From the NCBI GenBank assembly GCA_022984795.1, contig JALIHJ010000002.1, positions 124,001 through 188,000 of the forward strand: a stretch of 64,000 nucleotides of DNA, given 5' to 3'. Within the stretch, counting starts at the first letter, position 1. Every line of letters begins with the position of its first letter. Below, piece after piece: positions 27,871-37,627 of this stretch. The DNA is from Fabrea salina. Lineage: Eukaryota > Ciliophora > Heterotrichea > Heterotrichida > Fabreidae. The notes beneath the pieces were generated by a model that was not told where the DNA came from, searched no databases, and worked only from the letters and a program-made list of their open reading frames with translations. A program made the translations under genes and the position numbers.

Positions 27871-28221
27871 TTAGCCTTTAGTTTCTAGTTCTGAGTACAG
27901 AATGTACAAGAAACCATCTTCGGAGGCAGAGTCTTGGTAAATCTGAGAAACACTGGACTCGGAGGCCGGAAGAGTTTTTCCGTTGACGAAGAAGTAAAGA
28001 GACACGTGCTGGGGAAGGTGGATCTTTTTGCGGATGCAAGCTTGGAACTGCTGAAGGGTGTAGTCGTCGGGACACAAGAACTTACTTTTGGAGAGAGTTT
28101 TGATTTCTGACCTAGAGTCCTTTTCCAAAATGATAGGTATTTTGCCAGGCCACTTAGCTTTTATCCTGTTGACTTCTGTTTTCCTTGTTTCGAAGTCCAC
28201 TTGTTGTTGATAGGAGAACAT
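27871..28221 (-). CDS. ATG8: ATG8/LC3-like autophagy ubiquitin-fold protein
   Basis: A 116-residue protein with the ATG8 fold. The N-terminal helices contain FETRKTEVNRIKAKWPGKIPII. Then come FLCPDDYTLQQFQACIRKKI, LYFFVNGKTLP, and the end EDGFLYILYSELETKG. ATG8 is conjugated to phosphatidylethanolamine on autophagosomal membranes through a C-terminal glycine. Here the reading frame ends exactly at that glycine, so no ATG4 trimming would be needed before conjugation, though ATG4 could still be needed for release. The usual YSGENTFG end is replaced by YSELETKG. It converges with the flippase gene with an 11-bp gap. Confidence 0.93.
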   Translation of the reverse strand: MFSYQQQVDFETRKTEVNRIKAKWPGKIPIILEKDSRSEIKTLSKSKFLCPDDYTLQQFQACIRKKIHLPQHVSLYFFVNGKTLPASESSVSQIYQDSASEDGFLYILYSELETKG

Positions 28222-28268
28222 TTTTCTGATTATTAGTCTTCAGTTATTAATTCAAATTAAAGAAATAA

Positions 28269-29312
28269 ATGCCAGCTAAAAAGTCAAAAGGAGCTGCCAA
28301 AGGCAAAAAGGACCAGGTCCAGGACGAAACTACAGAAACTCTATACCGCCAGTACAGAAAAAACCTCCAGGCCAGTGGTCTTTCTATGCCGCGCAAACTT
28401 GTTGAAAAGTTCGCAGAACTCAGGGACGAAAAAACCCCAGGAGACTTAACTGAACTGGGGATATTCGAGGAAATAGGCCCAGAGGGAATATGGGCAATAG
28501 CAGAGCCTTTGAGGGACCTTGAGTACAAGCACTTAAAAGACCTCAGACTCTGGGGCACAGGAATCCAAGACGACGGACTCAGAAGCATTGCGCAGTACAT
28601 TAAAAACTCAATAAGTTTGAAAACTGTGGAGTTCGTGAACTGCAGAATTGGGCAGCTAGGGTGTGAGTTTTTGTCACAGGCTTTTGGGCCTGATTCCCAC
28701 AACTTTATAACTAGTTTGAAGCTTGACTACAACAACATAGGGAACGAAGGGATCCAAAACCTGGCTAAAGGACTTAGTCTTAACTGCAACTTGACTAACT
28801 TAAGTTTTGCTTTTTGCGAAATTGAGCCTGAAGGAGCAAGGAGCATCTTAGAAATAGTGATTAACCAAAAAAGTGCTTTGAAAGACTTGAACTTGGAAGG
28901 AAACTGTTTGAGGAACACAGGGGTGATTACTTTGTTCAGAAGCATGAGCATTAACAAGTCAATAGAAAACATTAACTTGACTTCTAACCAGTTTGGCGAA
29001 GAAGAAAACCTTTTGAGTGCTTTTAGAGAAATGCTCCAGTCAAACTCTACTTTGAAGTCACTGAATCTTATGAAAAACGGGTTTTACGAAGCTGGTGGGC
29101 AAGCTATTTTGAATATTCTGACAGAAACTACTTACGACGGACAGCCCATTACTTTTGCGTTAACTAGTTTAAAGCTTCCCGAAACCGTTCCTAGAGACAC
29201 TGCTAAGGCTATTGAAACTGCTTTTAAAGAAAACAAAAAACGCAAAGGCAAAGGCAAAAAAAAGAAAGGAAAAGGAAAGAAAAAGAAGGGTAAGGGCAAA
29301 AAAAAGAAGTAA
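28269..29312 (+). CDS. RNI-type leucine-rich-repeat protein with basic tail
   Basis: A 347-residue protein. Residues about 90-300 are ribonuclease-inhibitor-type leucine-rich repeats of 28-29 residues: LKDLRLWGTGI, ITSLKLDYNNIGNEG, LTNLSFAFCEIEPEG, LKDLNLEGNCLRNTG, IENINLTSNQFGEEE and LKSLNLMKNGF. The protein begins and ends with lysine-rich stretches. The last 25 residues are three copies of a KGKGKKKK unit. Such RNI-LRR proteins are common in ciliate axonemes and basal bodies, but no specific orthologue can be named. The basic tail could bind acidic tubulin tails or RNA; this is inference. Confidence 0.8.
   Translation: MPAKKSKGAAKGKKDQVQDETTETLYRQYRKNLQASGLSMPRKLVEKFAELRDEKTPGDLTELGIFEEIGPEGIWAIAEPLRDLEYKHLKDLRLWGTGIQDDGLRSIAQYIKNSISLKTVEFVNCRIGQLGCEFLSQAFGPDSHNFITSLKLDYNNIGNEGIQNLAKGLSLNCNLTNLSFAFCEIEPEGARSILEIVINQKSALKDLNLEGNCLRNTGVITLFRSMSINKSIENINLTSNQFGEEENLLSAFREMLQSNSTLKSLNLMKNGFYEAGGQAILNILTETTYDGQPITFALTSLKLPETVPRDTAKAIETAFKENKKRKGKGKKKKGKGKKKKGKGKKKK
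29242..29309 (+). repeat. tandem repeat coding KGKGKKKK
   Basis: Three units of about 24 bases, all A/G on the coding strand, encode (K)GKGKKKK at the very C-terminus of the LRR protein. Confidence 0.85.
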
Positions 29313-29333
29313 TAATACATAAATCATTTACAG

Positions 29334-30359
29334 TTATATGTATAAATAGTAAAATAAACAGGTGTAGGCAAACAAACTGAATGGAGAAAACAAGTAGATC
29401 CAGAAAAGGTAGTAACTTGTAATGCTGGTGTGTATGTTTAAGTTCTGGTTGATAATGAGTATGAGAAGGGGCGAAGGCGAAGCAAAACACAAAAAGCACA
29501 CAAACTTCAGCACATCGTTGTCTGAAAAAAAACTCATCTTTTCAGAGAAGTAAATGTAAACTAAACCTAGTAAGGGCAAGATGATTAGTTTTAGCACTAA
29601 AGTGTTGACTATTAAGGTTCCCTTTTCACGGCCTTGTCTGTCCGTGAGCATAAGGTAAGAGCCAAGCATGATCTGGGAAACTATGATTCCTGCTTCTCCA
29701 ATCATCTGCATAGAGTCCATCACACTGAATAGTATTCCACTGGACTCAAACAGTTGATTAGACACCTTTGGCATCAGTCCAACACATATTCCCATGTAGC
29801 AAGCTAGTGGCACTGGCCCCAATAAACTCCTAAAGTCGAATTTTTGTTTTCTGTTTTCTGTTTCAATATCAAACTGGATGAGCCAATAGGCATATGTCCA
29901 GACTATCAAATTAGTTATCATAATACTAATGGAAACATAACCCTCTGCGTCTTTACAATAATAACTTTCACTAAGTGCTCCGTAACCAGAACAAGCACCT
30001 CTAACTAACAACAAAGGAGGAGTGCCTGCGTTGTAAAAAGATATCAAACACATGTGGGTGAACTTAGCTCTGCTCTTTATAAGAATTGAGTTCAAGTAAG
30101 CAATCACAGAGCCTACTGCAATAGAAAACACAGGTGTAAAGTATATTGCTATTTCAGTAACAGCTGAAGAATAAAAGGTTTTACCGACCTTCCCGAAAAG
30201 AAAAATAGGGAACAAAACCTTGCTGAAAGCACCAGCAAGTGACTTGTTGCATTCTGCATCTAAAAACTTGTATTTGGCAAGGAGGGCTCCAAATAATGTG
30301 TATATTGCAACAGGCAAAATTGTTGAAATACTTCCTTGAATTATGTTTAAGTAATTCAT
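29334..30359 (-). CDS. PIN-like/auxin-efflux-carrier family transporter, copy 1
   Basis: A 341-residue polytopic membrane protein of the Mem_trans (AEC/PILS) family. Ten hydrophobic segments are arranged five plus five around a short polar loop (about 170-180). Motifs are LPVAIYTLFGALLAKY in TM1, FSKVLFPIFLFGKVG, SFYNAGTPPLLLVRGACSG in the fourth segment (the NxGxxPL-like unwound helix) and CYMGICVGLMPK. The family moves small organic anions. The substrate in a ciliate is unknown. It lies three bases from the stop of a second copy on the same strand, and the two share long nearly identical blocks. Confidence 0.85.
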   Translation of the reverse strand: MNYLNIIQGSISTILPVAIYTLFGALLAKYKFLDAECNKSLAGAFSKVLFPIFLFGKVGKTFYSSAVTEIAIYFTPVFSIAVGSVIAYLNSILIKSRAKFTHMCLISFYNAGTPPLLLVRGACSGYGALSESYYCKDAEGYVSISIMITNLIVWTYAYWLIQFDIETENRKQKFDFRSLLGPVPLACYMGICVGLMPKVSNQLFESSGILFSVMDSMQMIGEAGIIVSQIMLGSYLMLTDRQGREKGTLIVNTLVLKLIILPLLGLVYIYFSEKMSFFSDNDVLKFVCFLCFASPSPLLILIINQNLNIHTSITSYYLFWIYLFSPFSLFAYTCLFYYLYI

Positions 30360-30362
30360 GTT

Positions 30363-31382
30363 TTATTTAATGAACAAAAAGAAAATGCATGTATACGTAA
30401 ACAAACTGAATGGAGAAAACAAGTAGATCCAGAAAAGGTAGTAACTTGTAATGCTGGTGTGTATGTTTAAGTTCTGGTTGATAATGAGTATGAGAAGGGG
30501 TGAAGGCGAAGCAAAACACAAAAAGCACACAAACTTCAGCACATCGTTGTCTGAAAAAAAACTGAATTGGTCAAATAAATATACATAAACCAAGCCCAGG
30601 ACTGGAAATATTATGAGCTTTATAATAAGGGTATCAATTATTAAGGTTCCCTTTTCACGGCCTTGTCTGTCCGTGAACATAAGGTAAGAACCAAGCATAA
30701 TCTGGGAAACTATGATTCCTGCTTCTCCAATCATCTGCATAGAGTCCATCACACTGAATAGTATTCCACTGGACTCAAACAGTTGATTAGACACCTTTGG
30801 CATCAGTCCAACACATATTCCCATGTAGCAAGCTAGTGGCACTGGTCCCAATAAACTCTTGAAGTCGAATCTAAACTCCCTATTTTCGGACCTGATGTCT
30901 AATTGAATCAGCCAGTAAGCATAAGTCCACACTATAAGGTTATTAATCATAATACTAATAGAAACATAACCCTCTGCGTCTTTACAATAATAACTTTCAC
31001 TAAGTGCTCCGTAACCAGAACAAGCACCTCTAACTAATAACAAAGGAGGAGTGCCTGCGTTGTAAAAAGATATCAAACACATGTGGGTGAACTTAGCTCT
31101 GCTCTTTATAAGAATTGAGTTCAAGTAAGCAATCACAGAGCCTACTGCAATAGAAAACACAGGTGTAAAGTATATTGCTATTTCAGATACTAAAGAAGAG
31201 TGGAATGTTTGGCCAATTTTAGTAAACAAGAAAACAGGAAACAATACTTTGCTGAAGGCAGAAGCCAGTGACTTGTTGCATTCAAGGTTCAAGAACTTAG
31301 TTTTCCCCAGAAAAGCTCCTAAAAGGGTGTAAACTGCCAGTGGAACTATTGTTGAAAGGCTTCCTTTAACCATTCCTTCCAT
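30363..31382 (-). CDS. PIN-like/auxin-efflux-carrier family transporter, copy 2
   Basis: A 339-residue paralogue of the gene just downstream. Topology and motifs are the same (LAVYTLLGAFLGKTKF, FSKVLFPVFLFTKIG, NAGTPPLLLVRGACSG, CYMGICVGLMPK). The N-terminal 60 codons, the loop around residues 170-190 and one segment near residue 270 are clearly diverged. Three blocks between them are almost identical at the DNA level (see the conversion finding). The start ATG at 31382 gives MEGMVKGSLSTIVPL. Functional divergence, if any, should sit in the unconverted segments. Confidence 0.85.
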   Translation of the reverse strand: MEGMVKGSLSTIVPLAVYTLLGAFLGKTKFLNLECNKSLASAFSKVLFPVFLFTKIGQTFHSSLVSEIAIYFTPVFSIAVGSVIAYLNSILIKSRAKFTHMCLISFYNAGTPPLLLVRGACSGYGALSESYYCKDAEGYVSISIMINNLIVWTYAYWLIQLDIRSENREFRFDFKSLLGPVPLACYMGICVGLMPKVSNQLFESSGILFSVMDSMQMIGEAGIIVSQIMLGSYLMFTDRQGREKGTLIIDTLIIKLIIFPVLGLVYVYLFDQFSFFSDNDVLKFVCFLCFASPSPLLILIINQNLNIHTSITSYYLFWIYLFSPFSLFTYTCIFFLFIK

Positions 31383-31414
31383 GATTTAACTACAACGTCA
31401 TCAAGTCAAAATTA

Positions 31415-32479
31415 CTAGTTATTAAGAGAACTCCACTTAACCCTTTTGCCATCCTTCCACTCGCCTTCTCTTCTATTTCCAGAGGCAGTGTAATATACAC
31501 CCTTGCCATGCTGCTTACCGTTGTACCAGTTTCCTTCGTACTTCCTTCCGTCTGGCCACATAAATACTCCGTACCCCTGCTTTTTGTCGTCAACATAGTC
31601 GCCTTCGTAGCATCTTCCGTCACTCCAGCTGAACACCCCCCTTCCGTCCATTTTGTTGTGCTTCCACTCACCTGAGTATCTTCTTCCGTCCGCCCACGAG
31701 TAAGTTCCGTAGCCGTGGATGTTGTTTTCAAAAAACTCTCCTTCGTAAGTGCTTCCGTCTGCCCAAGCAAACCTCCCTTTTCCTTGCTTTTTTCCTTCTA
31801 CGTAGTCTCCTTCGTACTTGGCTCCGTCTGGCCAAATTTCAGTTCCTTTTCCGTGCTGTTTGTCGTCTTTCCAAGTGCCTTCGTACTTAGCTCCGTCAGT
31901 GTGCAGGTAGACACCATACCCGTGTGCTTTGTCTTCTTTCCAGTCGCCTTCATAAACGTCTCCGTCAGCGTGAATAAGTCTTCCTTTGCCATTGGCTTTG
32001 TCATGCATCCAGTAACCTGTGTACTTAGAGCCGTCTTGCCAGTACTGCACTCCGTAGCCATGTCTTTCTCCGTTGGGGTTCCACTCTCCCGTGTAGGTTA
32101 TTCCCTTTTCAACTTCTACAGTTTCTTTTTTGACCTTAGGAGTAGGGTCATTCTCTGGAGGAGTGATTTGGAAACTTGAAAGGTTTACGTCAAACTGGTA
32201 TTTAGTAGGAGTATCTGTGCCGGGGGAGTTTAACTTCTTGGGTCGGTTAGCTACTGACTGGATTGAAACTCCTTGAATTCCTCCTTGGTAGATTTGTTTG
32301 GTTTTTTTCCTGTCTATGTATCCGCGGAGTACACTTTGGAGCTGCACAAGTGAACCAAGGTCTAAATTGTTCAGTGCAAAAGGTTGAGGCACTGATTCTT
32401 TATTTTGTGCATCTCGTTCTAAGTTAATTTGTTTTGAGTCGTTAGAAGAATCTCTGTAACACGAGCAATTACTTCCCAT
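31415..32479 (-). CDS. MORN-repeat protein with acylation-type N-terminus
   Basis: A 354-residue protein. The start MGSNCSCYR has Gly2 for N-myristoylation and Cys5/Cys7 for palmitoylation. An IQ-like helix ([20 protein letters not shown]) follows at about residue 45 and may bind calmodulin or centrin. From about 128 to the end there are nine or ten MORN repeats ([43 protein letters not shown] and so on). MORN proteins of this type sit at cortical membranes, basal-body junctions or phosphoinositide-rich sites. A membrane-anchored cortical scaffold is likely here. Confidence 0.92.
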   Translation of the reverse strand: MGSNCSCYRDSSNDSKQINLERDAQNKESVPQPFALNNLDLGSLVQLQSVLRGYIDRKKTKQIYQGGIQGVSIQSVANRPKKLNSPGTDTPTKYQFDVNLSSFQITPPENDPTPKVKKETVEVEKGITYTGEWNPNGERHGYGVQYWQDGSKYTGYWMHDKANGKGRLIHADGDVYEGDWKEDKAHGYGVYLHTDGAKYEGTWKDDKQHGKGTEIWPDGAKYEGDYVEGKKQGKGRFAWADGSTYEGEFFENNIHGYGTYSWADGRRYSGEWKHNKMDGRGVFSWSDGRCYEGDYVDDKKQGYGVFMWPDGRKYEGNWYNGKQHGKGVYYTASGNRREGEWKDGKRVKWSSLNN

Positions 32480-32493
32480 TTTTATATTTAGTT

Positions 32494-33705
32494 ATGCTAA
32501 ATATGATTTGGGTAATGCTTCCAGTTTGCTTGGGAAAGGTAGTTTTGAAGACAATTCAACTCACTCCGAACTCGGAGTGGAGTTACTTTTCAAAGTTCGG
32601 GTTAGGAATTGGAGCAGGCAACTGGGAAGTCTCTGCAAGGTTGCTAACAAAAAGTCCAGATGACTTCTACCTCAATGCTACAGCTTTCATAGACCAAGAC
32701 TGGGAAAAGTACCGTAACTTAGAAGTCTGCCAAAACTTGCCTAAAACCACAAGAATTCCAGTACTAGTTCCTTTTTCTGGAGAGTGGTCTTTGCCAGTCC
32801 AGAAAAAACTTAAAGAGGCTGATTCGCCCCGCATGTGGTACTTTTCAGTGTTTTCTTGTGGCGTCAAGCACAAAACCAAGCTCCAGGTGCAAATGAGGTT
32901 TACTGACCAGCAAGGCTCTGAGTTTTCATTTGAGCAGCAAAACTTGATTCTGACGTATGTTTTGATGCTAGCGTGCTTTTCAGCAGCTATGCTGCACAAC
33001 TACAAAAGCATCCAACTCTATGCGAAGAAAGAAGATGAAATCGACCCTAGGCTACTACTGTTGCTGTACTCCGTGGGGTGCGAACTGCTGAGTGTAGTTC
33101 TAGAGAGTTTCCATCTGTGGTTATTTTCGCATAACGGAAGAGGAATAGAGATCCTTTCCTTTCTGTCACAAGTGTTGGACGTAAGTTCTCAGTTGCTGAC
33201 TTCGACACTGCTTATTCTGTTGGCCACTGGCTGGGGAATTAAGTACAAAGAACTTCCTAGTCCTGAAACTTACATGCCTATTTCTTTGTTCATGCTTTTG
33301 ATTTACGTAATAGTTATAGGCGTGGCTAAAGTCACACAAGACTCAGACTACAGATTTAGCTTGTACGAGGGCGGTCCTGGGCTGTTGTTAGTTACTTTGA
33401 GAATGGTTATGTGGGGATTTTTTCTTTTCTGTGTTTGCAACGTGTACCCAACACTGAGTGGGGAAGCTCTGGCCTTTATGCTGAACTTTGCTTTTGCAGG
33501 TAGTATGTACTTTTTAGCAATACCTATTATGTCCCTGTATTCTTTAATTCTGCCTAATTACACACGGTACTCCTTCATCACTACTGGTTGTTTTCTGATC
33601 CAGCTGCTGTCGCAAGTGATTACTTCAAGTTTGTTTACGAAACAAAGTAGGTACTTCAAGATATCTTCTTTTTCTAAAAGTGCCTTGCCAGGCATTGTAA
33701 ACTAA
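32494..33705 (+). CDS. GPR180/TMEM145-like seven-pass membrane protein
   Basis: A 403-residue protein. A short N-terminal hydrophobic segment (MIWVMLPVCLG) is followed by about 140 lumenal residues with two conserved cysteines. Seven hydrophobic segments lie from about residue 152 to 380. The layout and the stretches VGCELLSVVLESFHLWLFS, GIEILSFLSQVLDVSSQLL and LLILLATGWGI match the GpcrRhopsn4 family (GPR180/TMEM145, intimal-thickness-receptor-like). These belong to the GOST group with a lumenal beta domain, thought to act in trafficking or signalling. Either ATG at 32494 or the one three codons later could be used. Only one base separates its TAA from the ATG of the next gene. Confidence 0.8.
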   Translation: MLNMIWVMLPVCLGKVVLKTIQLTPNSEWSYFSKFGLGIGAGNWEVSARLLTKSPDDFYLNATAFIDQDWEKYRNLEVCQNLPKTTRIPVLVPFSGEWSLPVQKKLKEADSPRMWYFSVFSCGVKHKTKLQVQMRFTDQQGSEFSFEQQNLILTYVLMLACFSAAMLHNYKSIQLYAKKEDEIDPRLLLLLYSVGCELLSVVLESFHLWLFSHNGRGIEILSFLSQVLDVSSQLLTSTLLILLATGWGIKYKELPSPETYMPISLFMLLIYVIVIGVAKVTQDSDYRFSLYEGGPGLLLVTLRMVMWGFFLFCVCNVYPTLSGEALAFMLNFAFAGSMYFLAIPIMSLYSLILPNYTRYSFITTGCFLIQLLSQVITSSLFTKQSRYFKISSFSKSALPGIVN

Positions 33706-33706
33706 A

Positions 33707-36325
33707 ATGGGAGCCTGCTTTGCAAAGAACCATGTCAGTATTAAGCACAACACCACCACTCTCGGAACAAACGAAGGAAAGTTTTTGTTCAGTCTCAGTG
33801 TGTCTAAGTTCAGACTCCACAACGAAAACCTTGTAAGTTCTACTTAGGAAAATTCTTTTATTCGTGCACAACTCAATGACCAACAAATTGACAGCGAACT
33901 CGGCATTTACAACCCCGACCAGCGCTCAATGGTTTGGGATTTGAAGTTGGAGTTTGCTTTGGAGAATAGTATCCAGGGTTTGGAACAGCAAAATATCAGT
34001 ATAACTCTGTTTCATAAAAAAAAGCCTTACTACAAAACTAGTTTGAACTTGCTTGAAGTTGCAAAAGGTCCGGTGCACCACAGCATTTCACTGCCTAAAA
34101 CGTCTTCGCGACTTAGTTTTGACCTTGAGTTCTTCCAAACCACAATAGTTAAAGTTAAGCCTCAGAAAGTAGAGTGCTTTTTAGACTACCCTAGTGGCTG
34201 TATATTCTCGCTAACTCTAACACTCATGTCCAAAAAGAAACTAGAACCCCAACACACGGCTTTTTCGGAAGAGCCTGTTTGGGACTTTTCAGAGAAAAAA
34301 GAACTAGAAATTCCTACTTTGGAGTTCCCTGCAACCATTAGGGACATAAGAGCTTCTAGTTTAAACGTCAAACTTTGGATACAACAAAACAGCCAGTGGA
34401 AAGTTGCAGGCCAAACCTGGGTAACTTTGCCTAAGTTGCTTAGTGAAGACAAGTACGACGTTTACAAAAGCGAAACTGAGTACTTCCACATTAACTCAAC
34501 AAGCAGAAACTTAGAAAACCCCGGAGTTCTGAACAAAAGTCTCCACTCTGACCTGTGGAGGAAGGGCAAAAGAGTAGGAACTATCAGTGGGAGTTTTTCA
34601 GTGATGAATTTGCCCTTCCTTCACCAAATGATAACAGGAGTAAACACAGAAGGAGGCTATGAACTCCAAAGCATGAGTGTAATGCTTAACAGAAAAAAAG
34701 TTAACTTGAAGAGAAAGGTTGAACTTCCCTATGAAATGAGTGAACTCTATGAACACACCAAAAAGTTAAAGGAGTTCATTAACAAAAAGTTCACCAACAC
34801 CCTAAACTATACTCCTTATCTTGACTCAGGAGAGTTTGAAAGCCACGTTAAGAACTTAGCAGACATCAATAGACTCCTGCAACTCTCTTCTATGGACTCG
34901 ATGGTGTGCTTTACTTACAAGCATTTGACTGACTTAGTAAGGGCACAAGAAATACTTTTGGACTTAGCAGAGCACCTGTGTGCTTACTGTGACTACATAG
35001 TTTACGACGTGCGTCCTTACTACTTTGAATGTCTGACCCACCTCATCAAAAGAGGAGAACTAGACCTAGGGAACCTTAAAATAAATCCAAACAACAAACT
35101 AACTTTTGAGAGCAAACTCAGAATAGCTCTTAGGTACCGGAAACTTCTGACGGTGATGCTTCGGTTTGCACTGCCGAAAATGAACATTAAGGGTGCTGAC
35201 TACAGAGTTTACAACTTCATAGAGTCTTTTTGTGTAAAGGCATACTTCAGAATTCCCGGGTTCAGAGAAAGACTTTTAACCAGCATCAAGAAAAAGATGT
35301 GGACGGACTTAGAGGAGTGGCGGGGAGTTGAGATGAACCTGGAGAACGAAAACAACTCTACAGACAAGTTCCCAATGCTAAATTGGTGCTCGCTGTTTTA
35401 CGCCTACCTGCCCAACAACGAAGAGCACAAAGAAGTGCTAAGTTTGCTTAATGAAAAAACCTGGCAGGAAGTGATGGCTAAAAGGTCAGGGGCCTTTTTC
35501 AGGTTTATTTGCGAGTGGGCGAACCACGTGAACAATCAGTTTGTGAACAAAGACATTCCTTGGAAAGACATTCCAGGATACACCATCATACTTAAAAGTA
35601 TGTTGCTGGAACTAAAGAACCGAAACATTTTGTTTTACCCAGAACTTATGATTAAAGCTTCGTGTGCTCTTTTGAAGAACACTAACATCCTAAACACCTA
35701 CGTAACTGTTGTGTTCCAAAAAGCTGACTTGTACCGATACAAAACTGTAAGGGAGTGCTTCAACGTGCTCTCGGCGTGGTTCAACAGTTTGTGGGTGGAC
35801 CACAAAGAACTTCCAGAAGCTTTTGACTTGGACTTTTTGATGAAAGGAATTAAACTAGCTCTTTCGCACGAAATTTCTTACAATGTTTGCAGTGCACTTA
35901 CTTTTATATACAACCACTACCACATGCTTCCTTCTAAGTTAAGAGAAAAAGTCATTAGGGACTACCTTTTGCAAGAAAACTTTGAAGAGTACCTGTTCCA
36001 CTGGAGTTACAACGTAAGGTACGTGTTTATGCACTTGCTGCTTTTCAGAATTAAGTCTCTCAAACACTTTTCTTTGGAAACAGAGGAGTTCTCGGCTTTA
36101 GACCAAGAGATTGATTCGATTCTAAAAGTGCGTTTGGAAAGTATCCAGTGCAACTCCAAGCCTTACTCATCTCTAGCCGTTGATGAACTGAAAGTTCTCC
36201 AGGAAAACTACAGAACCTTTATGGAAGAAGTAGCTAAGAGTAGTCCTTCTGAACTGCCTTATCCCAAAATCAAAGTTGAGGTTAGAGGCGACCAAAGCGA
36301 AAAGTTGATAGACGAGGACTGGTAA
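33707..36325 (+). CDS. large C2-like domain protein with acylation-type N-terminus, one intron
   Basis: About 867 residues once the 15-nt intron 33833-33847 is removed. The first exon gives MGACFAKNHVS, with Gly2 and Cys4 in an N-acylation context. It runs into a C2-like beta domain (FLFSLSVSKFRLHNENL joined to ENSFIRAQLND, then MVWDLKLEFALEN). A second C2-like region is at about 170-290 (SGCIFSLTLTLM, LNVKLWIQ). The remaining 500 residues are predicted helical with no motif I recognise, including a possible armadillo-like solenoid. The calcium-binding aspartates of classical C2 domains are not evident. A peripheral membrane scaffold is the best guess. The ATG is one base after the stop of the GPR180-like gene. 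Confidence 0.7.
33833..33847 (+). other. 15-nt intron in the C2-like gene
   Basis: GTAAGTTCTACTTAG between the NENL and ENSF codons. Unspliced it gives an in-frame stop. A at position 10. Confidence 0.93.
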
Positions 36326-36334
36326 AGAGTTTAA

Positions 36335-37603
36335 TTAGTACTCAACATCAATTAAATCTTTAAAAACATTTTTGCCTGTACTTGCTTGTAACAAAAAAGG
36401 ATGCTTGAGCAGTTCTTTAGCAGAGGGTCTTTGGTCTTGGGACTTTTCTAAACACTTTTCTATGAAGTCAACGAACTCTTCACTCCAGTTCTTAGTTTGG
36501 TCAAGTTCAGGCGCAGGCTTAGTGGCAACGTTGTAAAGTATTTTCACAGGGTTTTCTTCTGAAGTTGAACTACCCTCTGCCAGTTCATAAGCTACAATTC
36601 CCAAAGACCAAATGTCTACCTTTTCGTTGTATTGGCATCCAGTAACTATCTCAGGTGCCATCCACCGAGGGGTTCCAACTACAGTGGTTCTTTTGAGTCT
36701 TTCAGATGACAGTTGTGCTGCATATCCAAAGTCGCCTAGCTTGACTTCTCCTTGGCTGCCAATCATAATGTTTCCAGAGTTAACGTCTCTGTGGATAACT
36801 TGTTGTTGGGCAAGGAACTCTAAGGCGCGAAGTAACTCGTTAAGGATGTAAGCAATGACTTCTTCCGAAAGAATTCCAGAGTGTTGCTTTAGAAACTCAG
36901 CTAAACTAAACTCCATAGGTTCTTCCAGAATCCAAATGCTTTTTAAGTAGCTAAAGCACTCGTAGTAGTTTATGATGCATTCGTGCTTGCAGTGCATCAT
37001 CAAAGCAACTTCAGAAACCACCCTGCTTTTTTCGCGGTGGTTTGTGTAGTAAATTTTTTTAATAGCAAACAGTTCTCCTGTTTGATTGCTTTGGACAAGC
37101 ATGACCTCTCCAAAAGTTCCTTTAGTGATGCTTTTGACTAAACTATAAAAAACTTCAGGGTCTTCTTTTCTGAGTTGGACGTTTGGTTGGATTGACTTTT
37201 TAGGACTTTCGTCTCTGAAGTAGTTGATGGCTTTTAGCAGAAACTTAGGGTAGTTCTCAGAAGTTTCTGACAACCCCCAGCTTTTTGGAATTCCTTTGTA
37301 CCCGTTTTGTGAGTCTTCAACATGTGTTTTGTGAACTACGTTGAAAGGAGCTGAAAACTGGATTTTTTGGTTTCCTCGATCCTGGAAGTTCTTAAGTTGG
37401 TCAGAACATGCTGCAAACGAGTTTGTTTTTTGGTTGTCTAAACACTTGAAACAGTACCTTAGGGACTGGTGGTCTTCTTTTAACTTAATGATGCACTGCT
37501 TACAAAACAGTTTGTCTACTTAGACCCTACCGCATAAGATGCACTGTCGTTTGCGCTTAAGCAAGTGCAAGTTAGTTAAACACGAAGGGCATTTCTGGGG
37601 CAT
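36335..37603 (-). CDS. PAK-type kinase with FYVE-like zinc finger and CRIB motif, one intron
   Basis: About 417 residues after removing the intron 37516-37530. The first exon and start of the second encode a FYVE-like finger: KCPSC, RKRQCILC joined across the splice to DKLFCKQC, and RYCFKC. The basic RKR before the third Cys is where FYVE fingers contact PI3P. At about 88-115 a CRIB motif follows (FSAPFNVVHKTHV, then NGYKGIPKSW), which binds Cdc42/Rac GTPases. A STE20/PAK kinase domain completes the protein: GTFGEVMLV, AIKKI, IHRDVNSGNIM, DFGYA and GTPRWMAPE. The kinase appears active. A PI3P-sensing PAK would act on endosomes. Without the intron the zinc finger and CRIB are lost from the reading frame. 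Confidence 0.88.
37516..37530 (-). other. 15-nt intron in the FYVE-CRIB-PAK gene
   Basis: On the coding strand GTAGGGTCTAAGTAG, inside the codon for Asp of CILCDKLFC. Splicing restores the CxxC spacing of the zinc finger. A at position 10. The fourth base is G instead of the usual A. Confidence 0.9.
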
Positions 37604-37627
37604 TAGTATTTGGATGCTTCAATAAAT

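Noticed and set aside
31390-31770. Threonine- and glycine-rich frame inside the MORN gene
   Set aside because: It is an out-of-frame reading of the regular MORN repeat DNA. Several similar repeat shadows occur on both strands here.
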